Below the pieces are notes generated by a model. It was not told the origin of the DNA. It was given only the letters and a program-made list of their open reading frames with translations, and did not search any database. A DNA stretch of 14,489 bases from Lachnospiraceae bacterium (lineage in GTDB: Bacteria; Bacillota; Clostridia; Lachnospirales; Lachnospiraceae): the NCBI GenBank assembly GCA_900752065.1, contig CAADTT010000058.1, positions 1 to 14,489 on the forward strand, in the 5' to 3' direction. Numbering within the stretch: the first letter of the stretch is position 1; every line of letters starts with the position of its first letter. This document shows positions 7,554 to 14,245 of this stretch, in pieces. The translations under genes and the position numbers were made by a program.

Positions 7554-8087
7554 TCACAGAACCTCATAGTCTGCTCTTGAAAATCTGTGGTATGTGAGCC
7601 CAAATTCATTTTCTTCCACACAGTAGACATATTCATCCGTCTTCCCATCCTCAAAATAAAACACACATCCTGCTTCATGTTCTGTCTCATCACTCTCAAC
7701 AACGACTGTATTTCTCTCCTCCGCGAAGTCCCTGAAACACTTCCTTACCTGCTCCATCGTGCCATTTTCTGCCGTAATGATGTGCAGGAGCCGGCTTAAA
7801 AACTCCGGTTCCGGAACTGTCTCTGAAATAGCTCTGCATCCCTGCTCCGGAATATCCAGACAATATCTGTCACCGCTATGGGTAATCTCTATTTTTCCAA
7901 GCCTTGGCTGTACTTCCCTTCCAAATACATACAGAGCGTTTTGCAGATCATCTGTCTCCAGATCTTCCTTTAAAGACCCGCCCGGATAATACAGCTTCAT
8001 GCCGCCATTCTGATATCCGATTTTCATCTGCCACTCTTTCACAGTATCTATGATATGCTTTTCCAGTACGTCTGTCCTCATTTCCAT
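7554..8087 (-). CDS. DUF3877-like protein, function unknown
   Basis: The 177-residue cytoplasmic protein begins with a helix ending KEWQMKIGYQ, followed by LYYPGGSLKEDL, then mixed alpha/beta sequence and an acidic C-terminal half (FYFEDGKTDEYVYCVEENEFG). The KIGY...LYYP start matches my memory of the Lachnospiraceae-enriched DUF3877 family, but I cannot verify it here. There is no signal peptide or membrane segment and no enzyme motif. Two starts are close: ATG at 8087 and ATG at 8081; a GGGAGG is immediately before the first and 6 nt before the second, so 8081 may be the real start. It lies downstream of the trpB2 terminator and I see no convincing promoter, so it may rely on read-through. 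Confidence 0.75.
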   Translation of the reverse strand: MEMRTDVLEKHIIDTVKEWQMKIGYQNGGMKLYYPGGSLKEDLETDDLQNALYVFGREVQPRLGKIEITHSGDRYCLDIPEQGCRAISETVPEPEFLSRLLHIITAENGTMEQVRKCFRDFAEERNTVVVESDETEHEAGCVFYFEDGKTDEYVYCVEENEFGLTYHRFSRADYEVL

Positions 8088-8161
8088 CCTCCCTTCCTTT
8101 CACCTTCGCTGTTCTTACTGCACGTTCTGCACCTTTTCTTGCATACTAAGGTACTCAAAAC

Positions 8162-8196
8162 AAGCCGGAGATAACACATATGCCTATCTCCGGCTT
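8162..8196. terminator. Strong terminator between trpB2 and the DUF3877-like gene
   Basis: Arms AAGCCGGAGATA (8162-8173) and TATCTCCGGCTT (8185-8196) form a 12-bp perfect stem with an 11-nt loop. On the minus strand it is followed by TTGTTTTG, ending the trpB2 transcript; the plus side is also T-rich (TTTTCTTCCTTC), so it could work both ways. Confidence 0.8.
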
Positions 8197-8210
8197 TTCT
8201 TCCTTCTTTT

Positions 8211-9590
8211 TTATGCTTCAATCTTTGGAAGACCGTTAAATCCTGCCTGCAGGTCTTCGTCTGTTGGGATATAGTCACTCATCTCTCCATTGTTAAATTT
8301 CTCATAGGCAACCATGTCAAAATATCCCGTTCCCGTCAGGCCAAAGAGGATCGTCTTTTCCTCTCCTGTCTCCTTGCACTTCAGTGCCTCGTCAATCGCC
8401 ACCCGGATCGCATGGCTGCTCTCAGGCGCCGGAAGGATGCCTTCTACTCTCGCGAACTGTTCTGCCGCTTCAAATACAGATGTCTGTTCTACGGAACGCG
8501 CTTCCATCAGACCGTCATCATAGAGCTGTGACAGAACAGAACTCATGCCATGATATCTCAGACCGCCTGCATGGTTTGCGGACGGGATGAACCCGCTTCC
8601 CAGCGTGTACATCTTTGCCAGCGGGCATACCATTCCTGTATCGCAGAAATCATAGGCATATACGCCTCTCGTCAGGCTCGGACAAGATGCCGGCTCCACT
8701 GCAATAAACTGGTAATCCGCCTCACCCCGCAGCTTTTCACCCATAAACGGGGCGATCAGACCGCCCAGGTTGGAACCGCCGCCTGCACATCCGATGATGA
8801 TATCCGGCTTGATCCCGTATTTGTCCAGAGCGATTTTCGTCTCCATACCGATGACAGACTGATGGAGCAGCACCTGGTTCAGCACGCTTCCCAAAACATA
8901 ACGGTAACCTTCCGTATGGGTAGCCACTTCCACCGCCTCAGAGATGGCACATCCAAGACTTCCTGTCGTTCCCGGATGCTCTGCCAGGATCTTCTTTCCC
9001 ACCTCTGTTGTTTCTGACGGAGATGGTGTCACACTTGCGCCGTAAGTACGCATCACCTCTCTGCGGAATGGCTTCTGCTCATAGGAGCATTTTACCATAT
9101 ACACCTTGCAGTCCAGATCCAGGTAAGCGCATGCCATGGACAGAGCCGTCCCCCACTGACCCGCTCCTGTCTCAGTCGTCACGCCCTTCAGTCCCTGCTG
9201 CTTTGCATAATATGCCTGAGCGATGGCAGAATTGAGCTTATGGCTTCCGCTGGTATTATTCCCCTCAAATTTATAATAAATCTTTGCAGGTGTCTGCAGC
9301 TTCTCCTCCAGGCAGTAGGCGCGCACCAGAGGTGCCGGACGGTACATCCTATAAAAATCCAGAATCTTCTCCGGGATGTCAATATATGCATTGTCATTGT
9401 CCAGTTCCTGTTTAACCAGTTCCTTACAGAAAACTGCTTCCAGTTCCTCCGCCTTCATCGGCTCATGAGTGGCCGGATTCAAAAGCGGCGCCGGTTTGTT
9501 TTTCATATCCGCACGGACATTGTACCACTGCTTCGGCATTTCGTGCTCTTCCAGATAAATTTTATATGGGATTTTCTTTTCGCTCATCAT
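8211..9590 (-). CDS. trpB2: TrpB2-type tryptophan synthase beta-like PLP enzyme
   Basis: The 459-residue enzyme shows all the fold-type II PLP marks: PLP lysine K118 in SGSHK, catalytic glutamate E140 in TETGAGQWGTA, phosphate-binding glycine loop CAGGGSN (268-274), and the C-terminal LTGTGYFD. The length, the extended N-terminus and the GVTTETGAGQWG form mark TrpB2, a family that makes Trp from indole and serine without needing TrpA. No trp gene is adjacent, so indole may come from salvage or a TrpA encoded elsewhere (inference). The ATG at 9590 (or the adjacent second ATG) has AAGGAG 5-8 nt upstream. It has its own promoter and a strong terminator, so it appears monocistronic. Confidence 0.93.
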   Translation of the reverse strand: MMSEKKIPYKIYLEEHEMPKQWYNVRADMKNKPAPLLNPATHEPMKAEELEAVFCKELVKQELDNDNAYIDIPEKILDFYRMYRPAPLVRAYCLEEKLQTPAKIYYKFEGNNTSGSHKLNSAIAQAYYAKQQGLKGVTTETGAGQWGTALSMACAYLDLDCKVYMVKCSYEQKPFRREVMRTYGASVTPSPSETTEVGKKILAEHPGTTGSLGCAISEAVEVATHTEGYRYVLGSVLNQVLLHQSVIGMETKIALDKYGIKPDIIIGCAGGGSNLGGLIAPFMGEKLRGEADYQFIAVEPASCPSLTRGVYAYDFCDTGMVCPLAKMYTLGSGFIPSANHAGGLRYHGMSSVLSQLYDDGLMEARSVEQTSVFEAAEQFARVEGILPAPESSHAIRVAIDEALKCKETGEEKTILFGLTGTGYFDMVAYEKFNNGEMSDYIPTDEDLQAGFNGLPKIEA

Positions 9591-9660
9591 TTGATCTCCT
9601 TTTTCTTTTTCCTTTATACAGATATTCCTGTCTCTTCACAGTTACAAAAGCTACCATATA

Positions 9661-9688
9661 CTTATCATATTTCTGGTCTTCTTGTCAA
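9661..9688 (-). promoter_or_regulatory. Predicted promoter of trpB2
   Basis: On the minus strand a perfect -35 TTGACA (9683-9688) lies 16 bp before a -10 GATAAG (9661-9666). The leader to the ATG is about 65 nt and holds no T-box or Trp-codon leader peptide that I can see. Confidence 0.55.
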
Positions 9689-9712
9689 CGTTTTCCGGAG
9701 TTCAGAAGAGCT

Positions 9713-9746
9713 GGGCTGTTCTGCTATATTCAGCCCGGAACAGAAC
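9713..9746 (-). repeat. Overlapping alternative hairpins after the CalY-like gene
   Basis: On the minus strand GTTCTG (9741-9746) can pair with CAGAAC (9718-9723), and GGGCTG (9731-9736) with CAGCCC (9713-9718). The two pairings interleave and share one base, so they cannot form together. There is no T-run after either, so this is not a clear terminator. Confidence 0.4.
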
Positions 9747-9764
9747 TGTAACTTACGATACTTT

Positions 9765-10355
9765 TTATCTTTGCAGCCCTTCACTGTCTGCCCCTTCGGT
9801 CACCCATCCCGTCAGGCGGCACTCTGCATCTACCCTGGGCGTCAGACGGGAAGCCTCCACTGCCTCCACCGTCACATTCACCTGAAGCCTGTCCGTTCTT
9901 TTCCAATGTACCGGAATGTGTATCCTCTGAAAGACAGGAATCTGCTGCCCCGGCGACACGGCGCTTTTATAATAATAATAGCCATCATCAACATTATAAT
10001 GCCATCCTGAGGGCTGCTCCAGTCCCAAACGAAGCTCCTCCGCCTGATGCTCCGGCAGGCCGCTCACCAAAATCCTGGCTCTGAGATATGCGGGGTTAGA
10101 CCCTGTTTCGATACAGACAGTTGGTTCCCGGCAGATGATCTGACCCGGACTTGGTTCTTTGATAATGATCACCGGGTCCTCCTGTCCCTCTTCCCCTATC
10201 TCTCCCGGCTCTGTAAGTATTGCGGAAACCTCCCCAGTGGTAATGACAGAAAGGGGGGCGCTTCCCTGAACTCTTTCAATCATCATTCCCTCCACTGCCA
10301 GTGATAACAATAGAAGAATCGCCCCCGCCGTTTTTATAAATATCCGCTTCTTCAT
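9765..10355 (-). CDS. CalY/TasA-like exported protein
   Basis: The 196-residue protein has a lysine-rich start and hydrophobic core at about 9-22 (signal peptide or anchor), then a stretch like TasA/camelysin proteins: a short turn followed by SAILTEPG, a glutamate-rich linker, PSPGQIICREPTVCIETGSNPAYLRARI, and DGYYYYKSAVSPGQQIPVFQRIHIP. This order of 'xLTEPG', 'dPtV.N.g..paYvR' and 'dGYYYYk..l.PGq' is the family pattern of SipW-processed surface proteins and fibre subunits. No SipW peptidase gene is in the window. The start ATG at 10355 has GGGGG about 8 nt upstream; a longer TTG start at 10385 is rejected since it would put charged residues before the signal. No clear promoter is seen. Confidence 0.8.
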   Translation of the reverse strand: MKKRIFIKTAGAILLLLSLAVEGMMIERVQGSAPLSVITTGEVSAILTEPGEIGEEGQEDPVIIIKEPSPGQIICREPTVCIETGSNPAYLRARILVSGLPEHQAEELRLGLEQPSGWHYNVDDGYYYYKSAVSPGQQIPVFQRIHIPVHWKRTDRLQVNVTVEAVEASRLTPRVDAECRLTGWVTEGADSEGLQR

Positions 10356-10420
10356 TTTAATTCCCCCACATACATTATCCTTCAATGCTTTTCCCGTTTT
10401 CTTATGGATTTACGACACTG

Positions 10421-10453
10421 AAAAAGCAGCAGTCCCTGATAAACTGCTGCTTT
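10421..10453 (-). terminator. argS intrinsic terminator
   Basis: On the minus strand AAAGCAGCAGT (10443-10453) pairs with ACTGCTGCTTT (10423-10433), an 11-bp stem with a 9-nt loop, followed by further T to give TTTTT (10421-10425). It lies about 50 bp past the argS stop. Confidence 0.85.
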
Positions 10454-10501
10454 CAATATATGCCAACTTCAGAAAAAATATTCGTATCAGTTCTGCTCTT
10501 C

Positions 10502-12268
10502 TTACATCTTCTCCGGAGCGCTGAAGCCCAACGTATCGATACAACATTCCAGCACATCCTTCGTCAGTATCAGAAGCTGAATCCATCCCGCCTTCTTCTC
10601 TTCATTCTCCTCAGAAAGAATCTTTGTCTCATGATAGAAATGATTAAACTCATTGGACAAATCATAAATATAGGAGCAGATCTTATGCGGCGCAACCTCC
10701 TCAAAAGCATTCTCCATCACACTGTTGAATCTGGACAGTTCCAACATCAGCGCCTTCTCGCTCCCGCTTTCCGGCCTTCCGATTGCATGAGTTCCCAACT
10801 TTCCGCCGCCTGCCTGGTACTTATTTAAAATAGACTTGATACGGACGATCGTATACAGGATGTACGGGCCTGTATTTCCCTCAAAGGAAGTAAAGCGGTC
10901 CACATCAAACACATAATCCTTGGAAGCCTGGTTTGAGAGGTCGCCGTATTTGATCGCCGCCAATCCCACGATCTTTGCCGTTTCCCTGGCTTCCTCCGGG
11001 TCGATCTCATGGTTGTCCGTAATCTTCTTAAACATTTCCTCATTGATATCATGGATCAGTGTTTCCAGACGCATCACACCGCCCTCTCGTGTCTTAAAGG
11101 GCTTTCCGTCCTTTCCATTCATCGTGCCGAAACCAAGGAAGGTCAGTTCTGTATCATCCTCCACCAGCTTCGTCTTTCTCGCACAGCGGAAGACCTGGAT
11201 AAAGTGCATCTCCTGCCGCTTATCCACTACATAGATAATCTGATCCGGATGGTAATGCTCCATGCGGTCGATGATCGTCGCCAGATCCGTAGTCGTATAC
11301 AGGGAGGCTCCGTCAGATTTCAGGATAATGCACGGCGGGATCTCCTTCGTGTCGCTGTCCTCCTTCACATCCACCACCCAGGCACCCTCGTCCAGCCGGG
11401 CATAGCCTTCCTGCTTCATGGTCTCCGCCATCTCAGGAATGTAAGGCTGCGCATCTGACTCTCCCTTCCACAGATCAAAGGAAACGTTCAGTCTCTCATA
11501 GTTCTTCTTTAAATCTGTCACCGACACATCCAGAATATGCTTCAGGATTCCCTGATAGCCCCTGTGTCCATGCTGTAACAGATAAGTTGCCTGCATCGCT
11601 TCTTCTTTATATGCCTCGTCCTCCTTGGACTTTGCACTGGCTGTCGGATAAATCTCTTCCAGCTCGCTGATGGTAAAGGGCGCTTCTGCAGGATACTCGC
11701 CCTCATAGGATTCATCAAAGTACACCAGCTCCGGCTTGCGCACTCTCAGTTCCGTAATGATCAATCCCATCTGAAGTCCCCAGTCTCCCAGGTGTACGTC
11801 ACCGATGACCTCATGTCCCATCAAACGCCCCATGCGTTTTATGCTCTCCCCGATGATCGCAGAACGGAGATGCCCCACATGAAGCGGCTTTGCCACATTC
11901 GGGCCGCCGTAGTCAATCATGATTCGCTTCGGATTCGCTGCCTTCTCAATAGACAAGCTTTCATCCGCCTGCATCTGCCGCAGATATTCCGCCAGAAATT
12001 CCTCCTCCAGCTTCAGGTTGATAAAGCCGGGATTTACTGCCGCCACCTGAGAAAACACCCTGCTTCCCGCCAGCTTCTCTACCACATCCTTCGCAATCAT
12101 GATCGGCGCTTTCTTATACTTTTTCGCTGCCGCCATCGCTCCGTTGCACTGATATTCACACAGATCCGGACGGTTCGACAGAGACACCTTCGCATAGGAG
12201 GCATCATATCCTGCTTCCGCAAACGCCTGCACCATTTCTCCGGTAATTAGATCCAGAATTTTTTTCAT
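10502..12268 (-). CDS. argS: Arginyl-tRNA synthetase
   Basis: The 588-residue class I synthetase has an N-terminal Arg-tRNA-specific domain, the HIGH-type motif HVGH at 130-133 within GGPNVAKPLHVGHLRSA, the usual degenerate KMSKS loop (GKPFKTREGG, about 388-397), and a C-terminal DALR anticodon-binding domain (from about 465, YILYTIVRIKSIL, to the end). It charges tRNA-Arg using ATP. The length is typical and the C-terminus ends with the expected APEKM. The ATG at 12268 is preceded by AGGA with 8-nt spacing. Promoter at 12352-12380 and terminator at 10421-10453 suggest a single-gene unit. No T-box leader was seen in its ~75-nt leader. Confidence 0.97.
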   Translation of the reverse strand: MKKILDLITGEMVQAFAEAGYDASYAKVSLSNRPDLCEYQCNGAMAAAKKYKKAPIMIAKDVVEKLAGSRVFSQVAAVNPGFINLKLEEEFLAEYLRQMQADESLSIEKAANPKRIMIDYGGPNVAKPLHVGHLRSAIIGESIKRMGRLMGHEVIGDVHLGDWGLQMGLIITELRVRKPELVYFDESYEGEYPAEAPFTISELEEIYPTASAKSKEDEAYKEEAMQATYLLQHGHRGYQGILKHILDVSVTDLKKNYERLNVSFDLWKGESDAQPYIPEMAETMKQEGYARLDEGAWVVDVKEDSDTKEIPPCIILKSDGASLYTTTDLATIIDRMEHYHPDQIIYVVDKRQEMHFIQVFRCARKTKLVEDDTELTFLGFGTMNGKDGKPFKTREGGVMRLETLIHDINEEMFKKITDNHEIDPEEARETAKIVGLAAIKYGDLSNQASKDYVFDVDRFTSFEGNTGPYILYTIVRIKSILNKYQAGGGKLGTHAIGRPESGSEKALMLELSRFNSVMENAFEEVAPHKICSYIYDLSNEFNHFYHETKILSEENEEKKAGWIQLLILTKDVLECCIDTLGFSAPEKM

Positions 12269-12351
12269 GTTCCATTTCCTCTTTCCTTCTATAATTTGTT
12301 ACCGCTTAATCTTCGGCTGACATGTAATTCCATTTTCTTGCCCTGTCCTAT

Positions 12352-12380
12352 ATGATAGCAATTATTTCCTTTATTTTCAA
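12352..12380 (-). promoter_or_regulatory. Predicted promoter of argS
   Basis: On the minus strand -35 TTGAAA (12375-12380) and -10 TATCAT (12352-12357) are 17 bp apart, with a TG one base before the -10 (extended -10). The resulting leader is about 75 nt. Confidence 0.7.
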
Positions 12381-12441
12381 CATCTTCTTTTTTCCGGAAT
12401 ATTGTCATACGTAACAGTTCAGCCGCACCATTCGCAATCTC

Positions 12442-12588
12442 TCACTTCGTGCTCCAAAGCTTGCTTGCGCAAGCATGCAGAAAGGCACCCCAAATGAGGC
12501 GCCTCTCTCTTATCTCCACGGCATCGGTATCCATGTTTTCATCAATGCAGAACCCACTGAACTCATAACCGTTTTCGTCTATGCACTC
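12442..12588 (-). pseudogene. Possible coding remnant (no start codon near its beginning)
   Basis: A minus-strand frame stays open for 48 codons from a TAA (12589-12591) to a TGA (12442-12444). Its first half reads like protein (DENGYEFSGFCIDEN then MDTDAVEIR), with two DEN motifs, but the only in-frame ATG is in the middle and has no good ribosome site. It overlaps the last bases of the coiled-coil gene in another frame and contains the terminator hairpin. It could be the tail of a broken gene, an alternative end of the neighbour reached by a frameshift, or chance. Confidence 0.25.
12481..12504 (-). terminator. Weak terminator of the coiled-coil gene
   Basis: On the minus strand AGGCGCC (12498-12504) pairs with GGTGCCT (12483-12489) around an 8-nt loop, followed by TT and CTG. 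The stem is complete only in the minus-strand RNA (one G-U pair), in agreement with the gene's direction. The T-run is short. Confidence 0.4.
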
Positions 12589-12911
12589 TTATCTTTAAAA
12601 TCCTGAAAGTCCCTTTCCAGCTTTGTCACCCGCTCTGTGAGGTAGTTTACCTGAACTGCATATGCCCGATTATTATCCGCAAAGGGAATTGCTGCATTTA
12701 ACTTCTTCACCAGCTCGATATGATTTTCAGCCAGAATACTAATATTTTTGTCCGTAACATTCTCCAGATGCAGCTTAATACCGGATACTTCCTGCTTTAA
12801 TCCGGAAACATCTGTTTTTAATTCAGAAACATCCGTTTTTAGTTCAGAAACATCTGTTCTAATTTCTTCCAACCCCGATAAAATCAAATCCATTTTTTCG
12901 CTTTCTGTCAT
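12579..12911 (-). CDS. Small coiled-coil protein, function unknown
   Basis: The 110-residue soluble protein has an acidic start, then four heptads at residues 19-46 (TDVSELK twice, TDVSGLK, QEVSGIK) with V and L/I at the a/d positions, and a second helical C-terminal half (YLTERVTKLERDFQDFK), so it should form a coiled-coil oligomer. There are no membrane segments. The heptads come from a 21-bp tandem repeat in the DNA (12805-12867). The ATG at 12911 has a very strong AGGAGGTGAGAAA site. It carries its own promoter (12942-12971) and a weak terminator. Similar heptad-rich small proteins are common near phage and mobile genes, but nothing mobile is seen beside it here. Function is not assigned. 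Confidence 0.85.
   Translation of the reverse strand: MTESEKMDLILSGLEEIRTDVSELKTDVSELKTDVSGLKQEVSGIKLHLENVTDKNISILAENHIELVKKLNAAIPFADNNRAYAVQVNYLTERVTKLERDFQDFKDKSA
12805..12867. repeat. Three tandem 21-bp units inside the coiled-coil gene
   Basis: Units starting at 12805, 12826 and 12847 each begin GAAACAT(C/T)(C/T)GTT; the first two differ at few positions and the third diverges at its end. Each encodes one heptad multiple, so the gene likely grew or can vary by in-frame slippage. Confidence 0.75.
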
Positions 12912-12941
12912 TTTCTCACCTCCTGTTTTTTTGATATCATC

Positions 12942-12971
12942 AGTGTATCATACTTCGTTTTATTTTTTCAA
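12942..12971 (-). promoter_or_regulatory. Predicted promoter of the coiled-coil gene
   Basis: On the minus strand -35 TTGAAA (12966-12971) and -10 TACACT (12942-12947) are 18 bp apart, about 30 nt before the AGGAGG-preceded ATG. The 27-bp palindrome at 13007-13033 lies about 36 bp upstream of the -35. Confidence 0.5.
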
Positions 12972-13006
12972 TATATTATTTTCTCAATTTTGAATTTTAT
13001 TTTATT

Positions 13007-13033
13007 CAGTTAACATATTGTATATGTTAACTG
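13007..13033. repeat. Perfect 12-bp inverted repeat with 3-bp centre (operator-like palindrome)
   Basis: Arms CAGTTAACATAT (13007-13018) and ATATGTTAACTG (13022-13033) are exact reverse complements around TGT. It lies 2 bp beyond the truA stop codon and upstream of the coiled-coil gene's promoter. No T-run follows on either strand and the stem is A/T rich, so a protein-binding site is more likely than a terminator. Confidence 0.7.
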
Positions 13034-13035
13034 TG

Positions 13036-13770
13036 CTAAGAATACTCTACCCTTACCAGACACAACCCCTTCGCCGGAGCCGTAAATCCTGCCTTTGCCC
13101 TTTCTCCTGTACGCAGAATCTCCGCCACAGATTCCGGGCTCCTCTCACCTTTTCCCACTTCAATCAGGGTTCCCGTAAGGATCCGCACCATATTGTAAAG
13201 AAAACCATTTCCCTGATAAGAAATCTGTAATTCCCCGTCCAACTCCTGAAACTCAATCGCATCGATCCGGCGCACGGAGGATTTTTTCATTTTTCTGGCA
13301 CAGAATCCCTGAAAATCATGAGTTCCCAGCAGATACAATGCCGCTTTCTTCATCCTTTTCACATCCAGAGGTTCGTTCAGATCATATATATATTTTCTCT
13401 CAAATACATTTTTCACGGTATTTGTGGAAATTCGGTACCGATATGTTTTCGTCCCCGCATTCAGCCTGCTGTGAAAACGTTCTGACACCTCGCTGACCTC
13501 CATCACACAAATATCCTCAGGCAGATAACGGTTCAGGTAATCCCTGATCTCTTTTGTTCCTTTCCTCTCCGTAAGATGTACATTTGCCACCTGGCCTCTG
13601 GCATGCACGCCGGCGTCCGTTCTTCCCGCGCCGATAATTTCCACTCTTTCTCCTGTCATGCGTTCCAAAACATCCTCGATTTTCCCCTGAATCGTCTCTC
13701 TCGTCATGGTCTGTCTCTGCCATCCGGCATATCTGGTTCCGTCATACTGTATCAGTAATCGATAATTCAT
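13036..13770 (-). CDS. truA: tRNA pseudouridine(38-40) synthase TruA
   Basis: The 244-residue enzyme begins with MNYRLLIQYDGTRYAGWQRQ, the standard TruA opening, and holds the catalytic aspartate D52 in GAGRTDAGVHARGQ. Further family marks are RFHSRLNAGTKTYRYRI and the C-terminal FLYNMVRILTGTLIEVGKG. It makes pseudouridine at positions 38-40 of tRNA anticodon stems. An in-frame ATG exists at 13782, but GGAGG lies between it and the ATG at 13770 with 5-nt spacing, so 13770 is the start. In many Bacillota truA follows ecfT/ribosomal genes; here it stands alone, divergent from a small plus-strand ORF. Confidence 0.95.
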   Translation of the reverse strand: MNYRLLIQYDGTRYAGWQRQTMTRETIQGKIEDVLERMTGERVEIIGAGRTDAGVHARGQVANVHLTERKGTKEIRDYLNRYLPEDICVMEVSEVSERFHSRLNAGTKTYRYRISTNTVKNVFERKYIYDLNEPLDVKRMKKAALYLLGTHDFQGFCARKMKKSSVRRIDAIEFQELDGELQISYQGNGFLYNMVRILTGTLIEVGKGERSPESVAEILRTGERAKAGFTAPAKGLCLVRVEYS

Positions 13771-13830
13771 CCCTGCCTCCATAATTCAAAACATCCCTGT
13801 ACCACTGATCACACAGGCACTCTTTTCCTG

Positions 13831-13839
13831 AGTATAACA
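13831..13839 (-). promoter_or_regulatory. Possible extended -10 promoter of truA, overlapping a plus-strand -10
   Basis: On the minus strand TGTTATACT gives an extended -10 (TG-n-TATACT); the -35 is poor. The same bases read TATAAC (13833-13838) on the plus strand, where the small ORF starts at 13893. Both signals are weak, so opposite promoters may overlap here. Confidence 0.35.
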
Positions 13840-13892
13840 CAGAAAAACAGGAGATACTACTCCCGATACTTATACACAGGAGGATTTCTCAT

Positions 13893-14108
13893 ATGAAAAA
13901 TATGGAAAAAAGCAACCGGCAGATCATCGATGACTATGACTACCTCGGCAAATCCTGTTCCGTACAGGACTGCACCGGACTCATCCCCTCTGCCCCCGCA
14001 AATCAAGAGGAGCTGGAAGCCTACGAAGACATTTATCCGTACCTTCCCCCGAAAAACGGCACGGCTCGAAACTATCTTAAAACACCGAAGGCTCCCTCAA
14101 AACGCTGA
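13893..14108 (+). CDS. Small acidic protein, function unknown
   Basis: The 71-residue ORF starts at an ATG 9 nt after a clear AGGAGG, which argues that it is translated. The sequence is hydrophilic: a helix-like start (NRQIIDDYDYLGKS), two cysteines (C22 and C27) around QD, an acidic EELEAYEDIYPYLP stretch and a basic proline-rich tail. There is no signal peptide or membrane segment. I have an impression of similar short proteins with 'DYDYLG..CS.QDCTGLIP' in Lachnospiraceae, but cannot confirm it. It is the first plus-strand gene and lies divergent from truA. Confidence 0.7.
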   Translation: MKNMEKSNRQIIDDYDYLGKSCSVQDCTGLIPSAPANQEELEAYEDIYPYLPPKNGTARNYLKTPKAPSKR

Positions 14109-14141
14109 TATTTCTGAAATCAAATCCCCCGCAGCATTCGC

Positions 14142-14169
14142 CAAATGTGCAAACTCGCTTGCACACTTG
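14142..14169. repeat. 11-bp imperfect inverted repeat
   Basis: Arms CAAATGTGCAA (14142-14152) and TTGCACACTTG (14159-14169) pair with one mismatch (A-C; G-U on the minus strand) around an ACTCGC loop. It lies about 30 bp past the 71-residue ORF. No T-run follows, so terminator activity is doubtful. Confidence 0.6.
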
Positions 14170-14245
14170 CCCATTGCCTGCAGGAATAAAAAACGTATGT
14201 ATAACTTTACCCTTTTTCGTTAAAGCTATTCATGGGGTGATTGCT

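Larger units (their letters stand above)
12269..12578. other. 310-bp gap between argS and the coiled-coil gene
   Basis: Left part: the argS leader and promoter. Middle and right: a 14-bp perfect palindrome TGCTTGC/GCAAGCA (12462-12475), a weak minus-strand terminator (12481-12504) and a minus-strand open frame without start codon (12442-12588). Confidence 0.55.

Noticed and set aside
7433..7702. Minus-strand ORF overlapping the end of the DUF3877-like gene
   Set aside because: It runs through the terminator hairpin, has no ribosome site, and overlaps a better-supported frame.
10356..10385. Longer CalY-like start (TTG at 10385)
   Set aside because: The ATG at 10355 gives the expected lysine-rich signal peptide start and has its own ribosome site.
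12269..12351. T-box leader for argS
   Set aside because: The leader is only about 75 nt, with no T-box sequence or terminator/antiterminator pair.
13007..13033. Palindrome as truA terminator
   Set aside because: The stem is A/T rich and no T-run follows on the minus strand, so terminator function is weakly supported; it was kept as an operator-like repeat instead.
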